DNA from: Patagioenas fasciata
Lineage: Eukaryota > Chordata > Aves > Columbiformes > Columbidae
Direction: 5' to 3'
Length of the DNA stretch: 64,000 nucleotides
NCBI RefSeq assembly: GCF_037038585.1
Contig: NC_092525.1
Location: 17,960,867-18,024,866, forward strand
In this document: positions 1 to 13,200 of the stretch, in pieces
Layout: every line of letters starts with the position of its first letter
How positions within the stretch are numbered: the first letter of the stretch is position 1
Notes under the pieces: generated by a model
The model's database searches: none
What the model was told of the DNA's origin: nothing
The model's input: only the letters and a program-made list of their open reading frames with translations
Position numbers and translations under genes: made by a program

Positions 1-229
1 AACGTCCCTGTTACACAACTGCATCACTGTTTGCCCTGTCACCTCCACTTAAACAACAAAAAAACCCCACTAGTAACAGGTAGTTGCTAATTCTGATCAA
101 AATCTATGGCACATTTGTGTCAGAGTTCTTCACTTTATAGCAGTGAGAATCTGCTCCATTCTGTTTAGTGGAAAAAAAATTAAATGTTTTGGGCATCCCT
201 TAATTTCTTTGTTTTTTAAATTTTTTTAG
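1..229 (+). other. JAK1: JAK1 last intron, 3' part
   Basis: Non-coding and AT-rich. It ends in a T-rich tract and an AG acceptor at 228-229, directly before a reading frame matching the JAK1 C-terminus. No other feature is seen in it. Confidence 0.85.
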
Positions 230-331
230 GTGGACCAGCTGATGCGGAAGTGTTGGATATTCAAGCATGATGAACGGACAAGCTTTCACAATCTGATTCA
301 AGGATTTGAAACAATTATGAGTAAAATGTAA
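230..331 (+). CDS. JAK1: JAK1 tyrosine kinase, terminal coding exon (C-terminus)
   Basis: This is the last coding exon of a Janus kinase: 33 codons and a TAA stop at 329-331, entered in phase 0 after a T-rich AG acceptor. The peptide starts VDQLMRKCW and continues through [13 protein letters not shown]. That is kinase subdomain XI, with the conserved CW followed by the invariant Arg, and the last helix of the catalytic (JH1) C-lobe. JAK1 is a cytoplasmic kinase bound to type I/II cytokine receptors, where it phosphorylates receptors and STATs. All upstream exons lie outside the window. Assignment to JAK1 rather than JAK2, JAK3 or TYK2 rests on sequence resemblance plus adjacency to RAVER2 in tail-to-tail orientation, as in human. 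The tail ends MSKM, slightly different from the mammalian end. Confidence 0.95.
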   Translation: MDQLMRKCWIFKHDERTSFHNLIQGFETIMSKM

Positions 332-2310
332 TTAGTTTTTTTTTTATACTGTCAGTACTTTAAGTCCGTGTCAAAATGTAAATGCCCAAGACCTCTTGGT
401 TTTTGTTTGTGTTTTTTTTTAACTACCGTAATTTGTACTCTGACTGTGCTAATGTGTTTAAAGGATTCTTTTTCCAACAGTTTTCCTTTTCAGTTTTAGT
501 CAACGGTTGGATCAAATGAATTCAAAGGTATGGCAGAAACAATAGCTTCAACTCCTTTTGCTGCTGTTATTGCAGGGCAGTTTTATCTCATTATGGTCTC
601 ACCACAATTTGAAGGACCCTGATAGATGTCAACTGAAGGAACCATGTCAAAAAATGCTGCAGTTACTGCAATCTGTAGCACTTAAAAGAAGCTGCTGTGC
701 ACGCTTATTCCTTGAGTAACTGGTGGACGTAAGAGGACTTGATATAGTAATTTAATAATATTTGATAGTGTACTGAGGTTTTTAAGATGATGTTTGGCTG
801 ACAAATATCCTTCATGTGCACTTAAATTTTAGTAACAAAAAAACAACTCTGGCATAAAAAGCCAGAGAAGACAAAATAATCGGCTCATCTTAACCAGTGT
901 GCAGGGCCGAGCTCTGGCATACGTTTAAAAAAATTTGCTTGACTGTCGTGTTCAAAAAATACAAAGCAAAACAAAACCTGGATCAGCCTGTATTCTGGAT
1001 GAATATATTTGCCTAACTCAGCCACGTGCCCCACTGCTGCCCGCTGGAGCTTCCCCATGTCCATGGCTCTGACCTGTGCACAGGCAGCGTGTGGCAGCTC
1101 GGACTGCAGGGAACTGCAGCACGGCCAAGTGTGCAGACAAAAAGTAATTACACACTTTGGGGACAGACAGTGAGTCAGTGTACAGAACCTGGGGGAGCAC
1201 CCCTGTGAAAGAAGAATGAGCTAAAGGAGACGGCAGCAGGTCAGTTCATTTTAGCAGTTCTGGAAAGCCGTTCACTTGGCCAATGGTGACGATTCTTTAA
1301 GAGCACTGCCCTTTATTTAATTTGCTGTACGGGCTGAAACCCAGTTAGCCAAAGGGACGGCGCTGGGACCACGTACCGTTTATTGTCAGGACCAGAGTTT
1401 GCATTTCAGCTGAAAATGAGTGCAGCCAGGGCCCATAGCTGTGGTTTAACTGGAAACCTTTGCTGACCCATGTCCAGGACACAGGTGTCCTTGTTTGATC
1501 TGGATTTCTCTGTGCACAGACCAAATGGACCTTGCAGGAGAGAGCACAGCATAGTTTTAAAAAATAATAACTTAGTTCTGTTTGTTTTTCCCTGAGGCAT
1601 TTATAATTTTACCAGCTGGATGTTGCATTATTACGTGATGCCAGCGGTTCCCTCTTCTGCTTGTGCTAACAGGGATATCTCGGGTTGCTCAGGCACAGTG
1701 CGGAGGAGCAGGATGCTGTAATTTCTGTGGTAGTTCTGATTAAGAAGGTATGTTCATGTGTGACAGTTTGGAGGAGGGTTAGAGAGAAGTACCAAAAAAG
1801 CGCAAGGCTGCATAAGAGCACTTGCATGTTTTATCCCATTTTAGTCAATATGGAATTGCAGTTATTGAGTGGAAACTACTGAGTTTCCACTAGTGTTAGT
1901 GAAACTGGTGAAACCGGTGCTGTTGATTTGCCATGGCGTGGAAAGAAGCCACACACCATTTCTGATCCGATTCTGAAAGCCTTTGACTTTCCTGTTGCTC
2001 TCACCGCCAGTTTCACAGCTAGTAGATCATTACAAATATTTGCTTTTGTTAATTCAACCCAAATCTAGCATTCAAAAATGCAAGACTTAAATCTATTTGA
2101 TTTAGTTTATATAGACCTTTAAAAACAGGACTGTATAAATAGTCCTAAAATGCCATTTGGCCCTTTGAAGGCGACCACAAGGCTGCTGTGGCCCCCGGTG
2201 ACAATGAGTGTGACACCCCTGTCCTTGGATTTGTGTTCCCACCACACCTGGATTGCTGAAAAGGCTTTGAGGAGATGATAGTTCTGGCAATAACAGAAAG
2301 ATGTCATTAA

Positions 2311-2333
2311 GTATATATCTATATATATATATA
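2311..2333. repeat. (TA)n microsatellite
   Basis: A short alternating TA run with one interruption, inside the JAK1 3' UTR. Confidence 0.8.
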
Positions 2334-2459
2334 ATTGTAATTATGAGTTGCAATGAGGTCAGATTTATTTTTACAGTATTACCTGTTTTTTCCTGTATGT
2401 CACTTAGGAGCCTGGTTTAAATCTGTAAGCACTTTGTTACTCTTTATACAAAGAAATCT

Positions 2460-2465
2460 AATAAA
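2460..2465 (+). terminator. JAK1: JAK1 polyadenylation signal
   Basis: Canonical AATAAA followed within a few bases by a long T tract, as expected for a U-rich downstream element. It lies about 2.13 kb after the JAK1 stop codon. Confidence 0.7.
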
Positions 2466-2485
2466 GATTTTTTTTTTTCTCCATG

Positions 2486-3521
2486 TCCATATCTTTTAAA
2501 AGCATAAATTAAACAGAGAAAGATTTTAAAATGTAACTTCCACGGGAACGGTGATCAGAACATGTCTTCAAAACAACCTTTCCCTGCACTGAACAGTTAT
2601 TTTATAGCTAGTCCAGAGGTCTTCCCACAGAAATCCACTTTAAATGCGTACCAACAATTTTCAGTGTAAAGCACGACAAGTTGAGAAAGCTGCACATACA
2701 AACAGTCTGAACAAAATTTTACATGAGTTATCAATCCACATGGGTTGAATCCCAGAAAAGCTCCTGTCACCTGCGCTGCCATCTGGCCTTAAGCAGTTAG
2801 TGCTGTGCATCCCCACTCGGAGCCATGAGGGACGCTCACCGTGGTTTTATTATTTTTAAGCTTTGAAAATACGTATCCTGCTTGAAACGCAGGATTTAAG
2901 ACTTTGAAAAAAATATATCAGTGCTGCTAGATGGCTTCAGTATTTTCTGGTACAATTAAGAAGAACCTGAATTTGAAACAAGATTCCAAGGCAGGAAACC
3001 CCCAGTGTCCGTCGCAGAGGCTGGCTCATCATTTACCTGTCACATACACTGACTGCAACAGGAACCGTTTCTACATCTTCAGCTACAAGGATTAACAGCT
3101 GAGAGGAAAAGCAAAACAACAAAAAAACCTCAAACAAACAAAACGCTAAGCAGAGTTGCTTAATGACTAAGCTAAAAAATAAGAAGTTTTATGGGCAGGC
3201 CAAGCTCACAGCCCAGTCTAAGATGTAACTCTGAATTATCCAGATCCAGAAAAAGTACAACACACACCTGATTTCTCCCACTTTCAGTTATTTTTAACCC
3301 TGCTCCATGCCCTGGCAGTGGGGAAGCAGCCCTGCCCCACACCCTGTGTTACACGGATGCAGTCACAAACCCTAAATTACTTATTCCAAGGAAAAACTGC
3401 AGCTTCTTGGCCTAAAAGCACAGATAAAGGTTACTTACTTCATTGTCCAAGTAGCACCTGTCCAAACTGCATTTCACATTGGTAGGCAGCACACAGTACA
3501 GCATCTTACTTTTAACAAATA
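2486..3521. other. Convergent intergenic gap JAK1/RAVER2
   Basis: The stretch between the two convergent 3' ends. No exon, RNA gene or recognisable transposon was seen. If weaker poly(A) sites are used, the two 3' UTRs could extend into it. Confidence 0.6.
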
Positions 3522-3527
3522 TTTATT
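3522..3527 (-). terminator. RAVER2: RAVER2 distal polyadenylation signal (candidate)
   Basis: AATAAA on the minus strand, about 580 bases past the RAVER2 stop. It is one of two candidates; the sequence does not show which is used. Confidence 0.45.
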
Positions 3528-4101
3528 GAAAAAACATCACAGAGGCTCTGGGAATACATTTGGTATGTCTCCATTCCAGGATTAAGAGGAAATATTAAAA
3601 AATATAAAGGCTGTAAATGCAGAACTCAATCCTGGAAAAAAAAAAAAGATTGAAAAAAACCCCACAGTCTGAGTTAAAAAAATAAGAAAAAAAAATTACT
3701 ATCAATACTTCATCTTTCAACTTAACTTCCTCAGCCTGAGGAGCACAGAAAGGCTCAGCTTTCCCTCCTCAGGATTTTTATTGCTTTCAGCTGGTACGTT
3801 AAGTACCAAAACTCACCGAGTTCCTTGGCTTTGTCAGCCCCAGCCCACCGATTCCCTCAGTGGCAGACGACAAAGGAAACACCATCCCGTCCCTTCAGAA
3901 GACAAATCTGACTACCCCGAAATGGCTAATCTTGTAGCAATACGTACCGTTTCCTTGGCAAATCTGCCCGTTGTTCCTGCTGGGATACCTCTAACCCACA
4001 CAGAAAGAAGAATTATTTGTCTGAAGTTAAGGCAGCAATAAATAGCAGAGGTACGAAAAGCCCATCTTCACAACCTGAGGGCGGGAGGGATTGTTTAGGT
4101 C
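3528..4101 (-). other. RAVER2: RAVER2 3' UTR (probable)
   Basis: Minus-strand sequence after the TGA stop at 4102-4104, down to the AATAAA candidates at 3777-3782 and 3522-3527. No coding potential in phase with RAVER2. Confidence 0.6.
3777..3782 (-). terminator. RAVER2: RAVER2 proximal polyadenylation signal (candidate)
   Basis: AATAAA on the minus strand, about 320 bases past the stop codon. It is the first canonical signal met in the RAVER2 direction. Confidence 0.5.
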
Positions 4102-4248
4102 TCAATAAACGCGCCTTTTTTTCAGCGAGGACTCTGCGTAACGCGCTGTGGAGCCCTGAGTCTGCGGGCCCAGGAACTCCCCAGGGCCAGGATCCGGGGA
4201 GGCAATGAGGTACGAAGAGCTGCGCTTCTCGCTTCTCGGCGGAGCCAC
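4102..4248 (-). CDS. RAVER2: RAVER2 core exon 12 (terminal coding exon)
   Basis: Pyrimidine-rich acceptor ending TTAG, then 48 codons in phase 0 and TGA at 4102-4104. The peptide starts [18 protein letters not shown] and ends SLKKRRVY, closely paralleling the mammalian RAVER2 C-terminus. The ORFs reported in other frames here are shadows. Confidence 0.93.
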   Translation of the reverse strand: MAPPRSEKRSSSYLIASPDPGPGEFLGPQTQGSTARYAESSLKKRRVY

Positions 4249-7200
4249 CTAAGGACAAGAAGAAAACAAGTGACACATGATCCAGCACCAACGCATCAAT
4301 AAATAAAGCTTGGGAAGGACCAGGAGCTGGTAACCGACTCCAAAGGCCCGACTCCTTTGGCTTTAAGGTCCAGCTATACACAGCTCATGAGTCAGTGGTT
4401 GTGCCCTTTCCCTACAGAAAAAAAAAAAAGGATCATAAAAGCATTGGTGTCCCACCATACACGCGTTTTTGTGAGGGCAAAGGGCTGGCAGGGCCAGGTG
4501 CCCCTGCTCCACAGTGCACGTTTAAAAAGCAGCGGTGTAATGGCCATGCTGTTACCCTGCAGCCTCGGCAGCTCCAGGCAGCTTAATCTGTTCAAATAAG
4601 GCACCAGTGCAGCACCTTTGGTGCCTTTTTCTCCTGGAGAGCTGAATGGGCTAAAGTGTCCTGGCAGAGCAGTCATGGCAAAGCAGATGTTGATGGACTT
4701 GGTTTCCGGCTGTGCCAAAGTAGTTTGTGATGTGGATTACAGGAAACCATCTGCCTCTTGCAGGCATGAGCTTCCATGTGGTACCGAAGTGAAGGAGAGA
4801 GCATTAATGGTTCTTTAATCAAAACTTCAACTTAAATGGCTCAATCTGACACACAAAGTCCCGAGGGTCCCAAGGTAGGACCTGACCCTGCCCCACCACC
4901 AAGGGCTCCTTGGGGTCCACAAGACTCTGGTTCGGTTCATCTCCGGCATCCACCAGAGCAGGACGTTGCAATATCCACAGCCCTACAGCCCTAGGAGCTG
5001 TACACACACGGCAGAGCTCACCGCCCTATCAATCCCTCCTGATCGCTTTTCTCTTCCCCCAACGTGTTATTAATTTCATTACCAAGTATCTTAAACAGTC
5101 GCCTTGTTCCAAAAGACAAGCATCTGCCCTGTAACAACCACCTGAACCTGAGCTTACCACATGCTGCTCAACAACATTGTGCATCCTGGGTTAAGTCTGG
5201 CTCCTAGATCAGAAGATGTCAGGTTCTGATTCATGTTAGAGTGAATATTTTAGAAACCTTAACATTTTACAAACCAAGACACTTTTAACTCCTTAACCAA
5301 AAGAACTAAGTGTCTCCAAGCTTCAGCAGTTTTCAGAAGCAGCCCTCACTAATTCCCATTCACAACTCAAACCATCCCCTGCTAAGTCCAATTTCATTTT
5401 AGCATGCACTTGTCACTATCATAAATAGGAATTCGTGTGACATTTAGTTTCTCCCGCCTCCCCCCCACGCTTCTAGCACCCGTGGGAATGTCCCACATGT
5501 ACTACAACCTCCACCAGGTCCTGGCTCATGCGCCAGCACAGCATCTCCTCTGTGTGCATCACACAAACCTCTGACCATGCTCTGAACCCCTGAAATGCAG
5601 TTCCCAGACATGGGAGACAAATGGGTTGCAGGGTTAATGCAAGAGCACACACATGAGCACACACTCTTAGCCGATACAAGAGCCTCTTGGGGACCGGTCT
5701 GTGTCCCTCTTCACTGGCATTTATCTTTTCATTCCAGGAATGAATGGGCAAAGTACCTCGCTGCAGGCAGACCATCCTCTGCTTGGTCTGTGCCAAGGGA
5801 CTGACTGCTCTCTTTCTGCCTTTTATGGCATCTGGCATCAAAACAAACTTTCAAGCAAGCTGTTCAACATCACCTCCACATACAAGCTTTCCTCTTTAGG
5901 CTGGAGATAAACTGAAAGGTATTCATTAGCTCAAACCTCAGACTATCTCCTCTTGTTACCATTCCACTTGTGTTCAGTGATATCAAAGTTGTTAGGAACC
6001 CAAAAGCTCCACTTTTTGCTGCACAGAGCTAGAGGTTGCACGGCCCATGGCACCACGTTCTGTGTCTTTATCCCAAGACGCAGCAAAACCAGCTCCTATC
6101 TAGGAGTCACAAATTGCTACAGTTGTGTGTTCCTTCTGAATCTCCTCCAAAAGGGTCTCTCCCATCCCATCTTTTAAGGTCTCTCCCTTCTGTAAAAACA
6201 GGAGCAGTGTAATTTACTTAGAGCATGAGGGTGTGAATTCCTCAGGACTTCTAAGGCACTCAGGAAAGACAACCTGTGCTCAGACTGTACAAAGCTTTCA
6301 TACCCACTGGCTCAGTCTTTGTTAAACCATCCTCCCGTCAGTCCAGCCTCCACCCTCCTTTAGGCTGGTCCTAACTGCTTCCATAGCATTCCCCCACCCC
6401 TCCCCGCATCTTTATTGATGAAAACTAAGTGTCTACTGGGTGCGACAGACAAAGGAAGCTTTGCGCAACAAGTCTGCCTGAACTAGGCTGCATCTGACAT
6501 CTGTTATATATTTGGAATTAAAGCCATTTTACAATGGTTTTCCTCCCAGGAGCCAGTTAACAGGACTACAAAGTGGTGGCTATAGGTAATCTGGACACTG
6601 CCGTGACTTGCTAACTCCACTTCAGAGGTTTTATCCCAGTGGCACTCACTGCAAAACATCTAAAACCAGTGTGAACTTCCTCCTCCTCCTTTGTTCATGT
6701 CCTACTTTATTTGCCTCCTTCAAGGCATTCTGGCACACTCAGCCTCACAGATACCATCTTTCCAAGAAGTCTGTTTGCAAACATCCAGCCTTTCTTTGCC
6801 TGGTGGATTGTGGGCAGCAAGGAGCAGGGGTCTCTAGGGCTGGAGGGCTCTGGCGCTGGCACACCCTGCCCAGCCGCTTTTATTTGTCACATCCACTGGG
6901 AACCATGTGGGATCCTGGCAACTCAGGGTCCTGTGGATAGCGGGTGCAGTGGAAAAGCTCTGCCTTGGCTTGCTGTGGGTCCAAAGTCCACTTGGTGGCA
7001 GCAGAAGACAATTAAGAAGTGCTTCCACCAGCAGCTGCAGGGGCTGCAGCCGCTCTGCTGGGTCTCTCCTCTCACCTTATTTACTGGTTTTTGTGGAGGA
7101 AGGTACAAGCTGCCTGGCTGGAATGGTCCCTGGGCTCCACTGTAAAGTGTAGGCATGACCTGCAAACAGGTGCTGTAGTCGGGGTGAGATCCACCTGTAG

Positions 7201-10200
7201 ATTCCTAAATGCAGAATGGGATCCATCATCAACCAGAAGTTGAAAGAAAATAGGTTTAATAATTCATTTTTACTTGCTATAAGTAATGAGCACTCAGCAG
7301 ATAAGAAAACAGAGCTGAGTCACATTCAGTTGCTAGAAGGAGTGTACAACTCATAGCAGCTCAGGCATGCAACCATTTCTTAGGCAAAATGTGCTTCTCA
7401 CTGGCCACCGAAACCTCGGGCTATATAACGGCCTGGGCGAGAAACAATCCCTCAATAGACTCCCTAGGAAATAAGGTTATGGTTTGCTGTCTCTTGGCAG
7501 GAGGATTTTAATACACTCCTGAACTTTGCAGGCAATTTTGGATTGTGGGATTTTAGAGGGCTATTTATGGCAGATATAATCAAAAGCGTGAGTATGAATC
7601 CTGAAGAGTAACCATGCAGGATGTTCTGCCAAGGGTGCCCATGCAGTGCCATTTGTCCCACGCTCTCCAGTCCCTCATTTCTGTGGTACGGGCAGCAGCA
7701 GCCGCTACCAGTGAACAAAGCACGTGTCCAAGATCCAAAAGCGCCCATACAGCCAGTGGGAGAAACAGCCAACAGAGACAGGAAGGAAATAAAATTATTT
7801 CTCACCTCAGAAGCTTCATTTTCAAATTCATTGACTCTTGCCTGGGTAGAGTTATATGCCTGAGCATAATGCTGATACCAGTGCTGAACAGCCTCCTATA
7901 AAGGAGGAGAAAACCTCTTCCCATTAGCTGTCTACTGAGATCACTTCAAATGGAAACAATGTGTAAGGCCTCCCAGGACATGAGAATGAATAAAAAGCAA
8001 AGCTCTCCAAGAAGCATCGAAACATGTTGAACACCAGTGAAAAAGCTCAAACCAAACATTTAAAACTACGTTTAGTGCTTAAAAGATGCACAAGGCAGCA
8101 CTGCCTTGACAGTGGATGCAAGTACAATGTAATTTCTACTGCATCAAATACAGGTGAACAGTGACATGTGGCATCTCTGCACCTCAGTAACATCATCTGA
8201 GTCCTCCATGTTACTAAAGATAATACTAGTAACACTAACACTACAATACTAGCTATTTTTTTTTTACAGTATTTTAAGGATTTAGGGTTGGGAACTACCT
8301 CCAGGAGACGCCAGAATGAATTTAAAGCCAACAATCAGGTTCAAAAAAAAATTTCAAGACTATGTTAGCGCTTAGAAGAAACACGGCACAACAGCCCACG
8401 TGACAATCTCATTTGCTTCTCCACCCTGCAGCTGCCACCAGATCTGACCTGATGAGACGGGTCTGGCCCCTGGCAAATCTCCCCGCTGCAGCGAATGCTG
8501 TGTGGTGACCCCAACCCCTCCGAAACCAGCCCCATGCCCACCCCTGCACCCACTCTGTCCTCCGCACCCGACCAACTCTACTCCAGGAGTTTTGGAGCAA
8601 CGCAGATTCTGGAGATTCAACAGACTCTGGAGAGGAGGAGGTGATGGGGATAAGGCAGGAGACCTACGGCAGGAGACCTACGGCAGGAGACCTATGGCAG
8701 GGCCAGGGTGGGTGTCGCAGCGCAGACCCAAGAGTTTAAACATCACTTGACATCATGATCCGGTTCTCTGATTTGTATACAATTATATTTCTACACAGAC
8801 TAGTAATGAAAATATGTAAATATTATCTCACACAATGTCCCATTGCCTGTGAAACCCAGTACGACAAACCACTTTCCACCCCAGGGCAGCCCTCCCTGAA
8901 CAGCCACGCTCTGACCACCAAACGGTGGAGAAATCCTGTGCCGTGAAACCAGCCAGCAGAGACTGCTCAAATCCCCAAAGCTACACAGGAATTTCTGGTA
9001 GAGCACACTCTCCTCCGGATCCAGCCGGAGCTCAAGAAAACCTGAACATTTCTTGGGAAGGGAAAGAGAAAAACCTCATTGTTTTGATGACAGACAAAAG
9101 CCAAGGCAGAAATTCTAACGTGTAATTTTTTTAGCTGACTGCTCTCAACTCAGGTTCTCCAGAAGCAATCTTTCCATGGTTATGGCACCGCAGCAGGAAA
9201 TGCGTTCAGGCTTTCTTTGACTGGCATGAGGTGTAATTTGTGGCACATCTATTTTGTACACGGAAGGAGATAAGCTATCAGTGAAGAACAGGGTGGGCTT
9301 CAGCTGCAGGAAACCTAGGAGCCCTTGAAGAGGGTCCGTGATGTTGGGCAGTGCTGTTCAACGGGGCTGGTAGACCACATGAGAGCCACAAAACACATAA
9401 AGAGCACACAGAAAAACAACGAGCAGCTCAGGGAGGGATCTCTGAGCCAATCTCTACCAAAATCCCTGCTACCAGAGCTCTGACGGACGAACCAGGCGTC
9501 AGAAGAAAGCAAAGCAACGTACCTGTGTGTATTCCCCATGCTGCTGGGAGTAATTAAAATAATTTTCCATGGCATGTTGTGATGTGGTTCCCTGAGACAC
9601 GGCAGCATCCACAACGCTGTTCGGAAGCCCTGTCTGCTGTGGTGGGCTTGAGGCTTTGCTGGCAATTGCTGTTCAGAACACAATGAATACATGGTTTGCA
9701 TAAACTGCACAAATTCGGTTGCACTCTTGTTTAGCAACATTCTGGGATTACAACAGAAATTTGCTACTTCATATTAGGCTGTGTCCATAATTAACCAGTG
9801 CTACTAAAAACTGAAAGGCTTTCTGAAGTTGTCTAGATCAGTAATCCCATTAACTCTGAAAATTTATCCTTCCCCAATAAAACATTAAGGACAGATTGCA
9901 TTGCAATTTTAAGACAGACTACAGCATTTAATTAAAGATAAATGTTGTGGTAACTGGAATTACCTGCCAAACACAACAAGTATTTGCCACATTCTGGTCG
10001 AGGAAACTTGCGACTAAAACCACTAAATGTTTGCTTACCTGGAAGACATATACCAGGCAACACACTTGCCAAATTCAAGTAGGGGTTGGTACTAAGCCGT
10101 ATTTCTTTTGGTGGTTCTCCCAGCAGCGAAGTCTGTTTTTTCAAGGGAGTCTGCAAAACAATCGGACAGGTCAGTGTGCATTATACTCGAACAACATTTG

Positions 10201-13200
10201 TCAAAAATAAGGGAAGTGTCCCAGCAGGATTTAGAAAATAATTAACCCTATGAAATGTGACAAGAAAATCTGTAAAATAAATATCTGGACACATTGTCTC
10301 TACCAAGTAATTCTGCAGGAATGTTTCTCTTTTGATTGCGAGTTACTAAAGGATATTAAAAAACCAACCAAACAAAAGAAAACGTTTTGCATTGAAGTAA
10401 GTGAATAAGAACCACCATAAAGACCCCAGGTGCAGGGAGCTGGCATGAAGTAAGTGGCCAAGACAAAAAACCAAACAAACAAACCTTCTTCACCCAAATA
10501 AGCAAATAAAGGACAAACAAACCCTGGACAGGAGGGATGACACTGTCTGCACTCTGCCGTTATCACCCATCTACACTACCGGCTTATTTCCCTTTAGCTT
10601 ATGTAGAATAAATAACCAGAAATCAGGAAGAAGTAGCCATAACATGTTCCATAGCTTGTCTGAAATACGTAGCTGAAAGACGCTTATATTCTATTCTACG
10701 TCCTTTCGTCCTTTCAAAGACCATTAAGGAAATTTAAAAATGCATTATTTTAAGGGATTAATACTGTTTTCAGTAAAATAGTACTAATCAACAACTTTTC
10801 AAAAACATTGAGACGAGGTTTTAAACACAGAAAACCTGAGAGTGCTGTAACTCTTTATCTGATGCAGAAGTTGGTATTTAAGATAACGTGACTGTACGGA
10901 CTGTGGCTGTCTTGTCACGGAAGTGATTTTTGCAAATTGGGCCTTCTATCTACTGATGCAGAAACGGAAACAATTAAAACGTCTGCTAGGATTTAAAAAA
11001 ACCCCACACTTTTCCTGATAAATATTCACAGAAATAAAGGAATTATCTAGACTTCTAATGGTTTAATTACATTTCATTTTAACTAAATAAAATCACTGAT
11101 TTTATACAAGAATACACACACGGTCTATGTATTTTATCCACGTATATCTGTACATAGGTAAAATCCCACTTCATTACAATAAAAAGTGTTGTAAAAATTT
11201 TAAAAAGTGTACTTTCTGAAGTAGGACCAAATCTGTTGAAGCTGTCTAACAAATGCAGACACCAAAATTCTATACTCTAATTATATAATCTATAATCTAA
11301 CTGCTTCAAATGCTTAGGAAAACAGAGTGGATCTGAATTAAGAACATTTTTACCCATAGATATAAATTGATTTATGTATATGATAAAAAGTAAGTTCTGT
11401 TAATGACAGGAACAAAATTACTAAAAAAAACATCAATAAACCATTCTGCTTTAATTTAAATCCAATGCCATCAACATCACCTCCACTGACTTGAATGGAG
11501 TAATTCCTAAAACTGATTTTGGACTGAGAATATGCCAGCTATGGCTAAGAGGGTACGGATTCAAAGTGGAAAATTCATATGCACACATACATATTTATAT
11601 AGACACACCACTTCAAAACCCAAAGGCGCTACATACCACCAGAATTGCTCCTGATTAGTCATGAAATTCAACCACAAGTTCAATTTCCATTCTTTGAAAG
11701 GGACACTGCCCTTGAGGTAATTTCATCATCAAACACTATGAGGCATACACACGGGAAAAAAACCCTCCAGCATTGTAAAAAGATTCCTTTCTTAATTCAT
11801 TTGGACCACCAAAGAGCATTATTGTTCTCTCCCTATTATTCATAACTGAAATGACCTTAAAATATCTCATGAACGATCCTGTGATTTAGCAAATGTTGTA
11901 GTGAAGAACAACAATAAGCAGTTGAAGTTAATTCTTAAGCATGTTAAAAAAAAAGAGAGAACATCCACACACAAGAAAAAGAAAGTATTTGTATTCAATG
12001 TTCAGTGTTCCTTACCCCCAAATTTGTGCCAGTATTTTTGAGCTGATTTTGTTGTTTGGCATGGTCGGCCCGCAAAGCTCCCGCAGAAAGATTTGTTAAG
12101 GTCTGGTGATAAGGCTGCGATCCCGAGACAACCGCTTCGGTAGTCGGTTGTTTATCCGGAGCGTTATTTTGCCCTGGCAGAGCTGGTCCAACAATGTGCT
12201 GATTGGGGAAGAATGGCAGCATGCCCATCCCTGCCGCCGCCGCTTGCATTGCAGTCAGATTAGATGCTGCAGTCAACCATAAATGGAGAAACTTCTCTGT
12301 TAGGCAAGATTTATCAGTACATTTTGTTTGTGGTTTTTACTAAGTGATGAGAAAAACATTGAGAGATCTATTTTACACTGGATTCTGATGATAGTTTTTA
12401 TTCTTTCACCATCCCGGGAGCAAATGACTCTATTTAAAACAAATACAACAGAAGAAAACTCTGACTTTTCTAAACGTTTACTATAAGTTAGTCCTGTCAT
12501 CTTCAAAAAAACCTGTCAACAACATCCTAGATGATCCTGCACTGGAACAGCAGGGGAAAGACCCCACCTCAACTGGCATCAGTAAAATTATTTTTACAAA
12601 CAAAAGAGCAAGAAAGTATTCTCCAAAATTAAAACCTAGACATTCAGAATATATTTATTTTCTGCTCCTCCCCACAAGCTTGTCCTTGCTACTGGTTACT
12701 ACCATGACTCAAACCATGGCTAGAAATGCAGAGTACGTGGCTCTCAGTGGAGGAAACAAAAAAAGATGCACTAAGTAGTATCACAACTGATCTTTCCTCA
12801 TAAAAATTGAGGGCATCATTGTCGCAGAAATTTGCATTCAAAACTGACATCTGTCACAGACCAGATGTCAAAGCTCTATTGCTTAATGAGATGACTGCAC
12901 AAAACCCACTATTTCCAGTGCCGCCTCAGCTACTCAGATTTATCTGACAACAAACCCCCAAATTTTGATCCTAAATAAAAATATGTTCCAAGTGCACTAA
13001 AAACAGCAATAACTGAGCAAGCAGAATATTTAACAACCTGCAAATATTCAGCCAATGCCACAGTGTCCTCTTTCTTCCCTGACAAACGGATGAGAGAAGC
13101 CTGGCAAGAAGGCAAGATATTCCAAGACTGGTCCCTGCTTAAACCAGCCATTGGTTGTATAGCTATAGAACTTGTTAACTTGCTTAACTGTATAGCTATA

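Larger units (their letters stand above)
332..2485 (+). other. JAK1: JAK1 3' UTR
   Basis: About 2.1 kb after the stop codon without splice-supported coding potential, ending just past the first good sense-strand AATAAA at 2460-2465. The short ORFs inside show no recognisable protein. It contains a TA dinucleotide run at 2311-2333. The exact cleavage point is inferred from the signal, not observed. Confidence 0.75.

Noticed and set aside
230-331. JAK2, JAK3 or TYK2 instead of JAK1
   Set aside because: The C-terminal peptide fits JAK1 best, and RAVER2 directly downstream in tail-to-tail orientation is the JAK1 neighbourhood.
4013-4381. 122-codon minus ORF
   Set aside because: It overlaps the RAVER2 terminal exon but in another frame. 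The RAVER2 frame matches the known C-terminus and stops at 4102.
5134-5185. Possible short RAVER2 exon flanked by CAG and GTAAGC on the minus strand
   Set aside because: 28 bp, not a multiple of three, and the frame required by exons 11 and 12 hits a stop.
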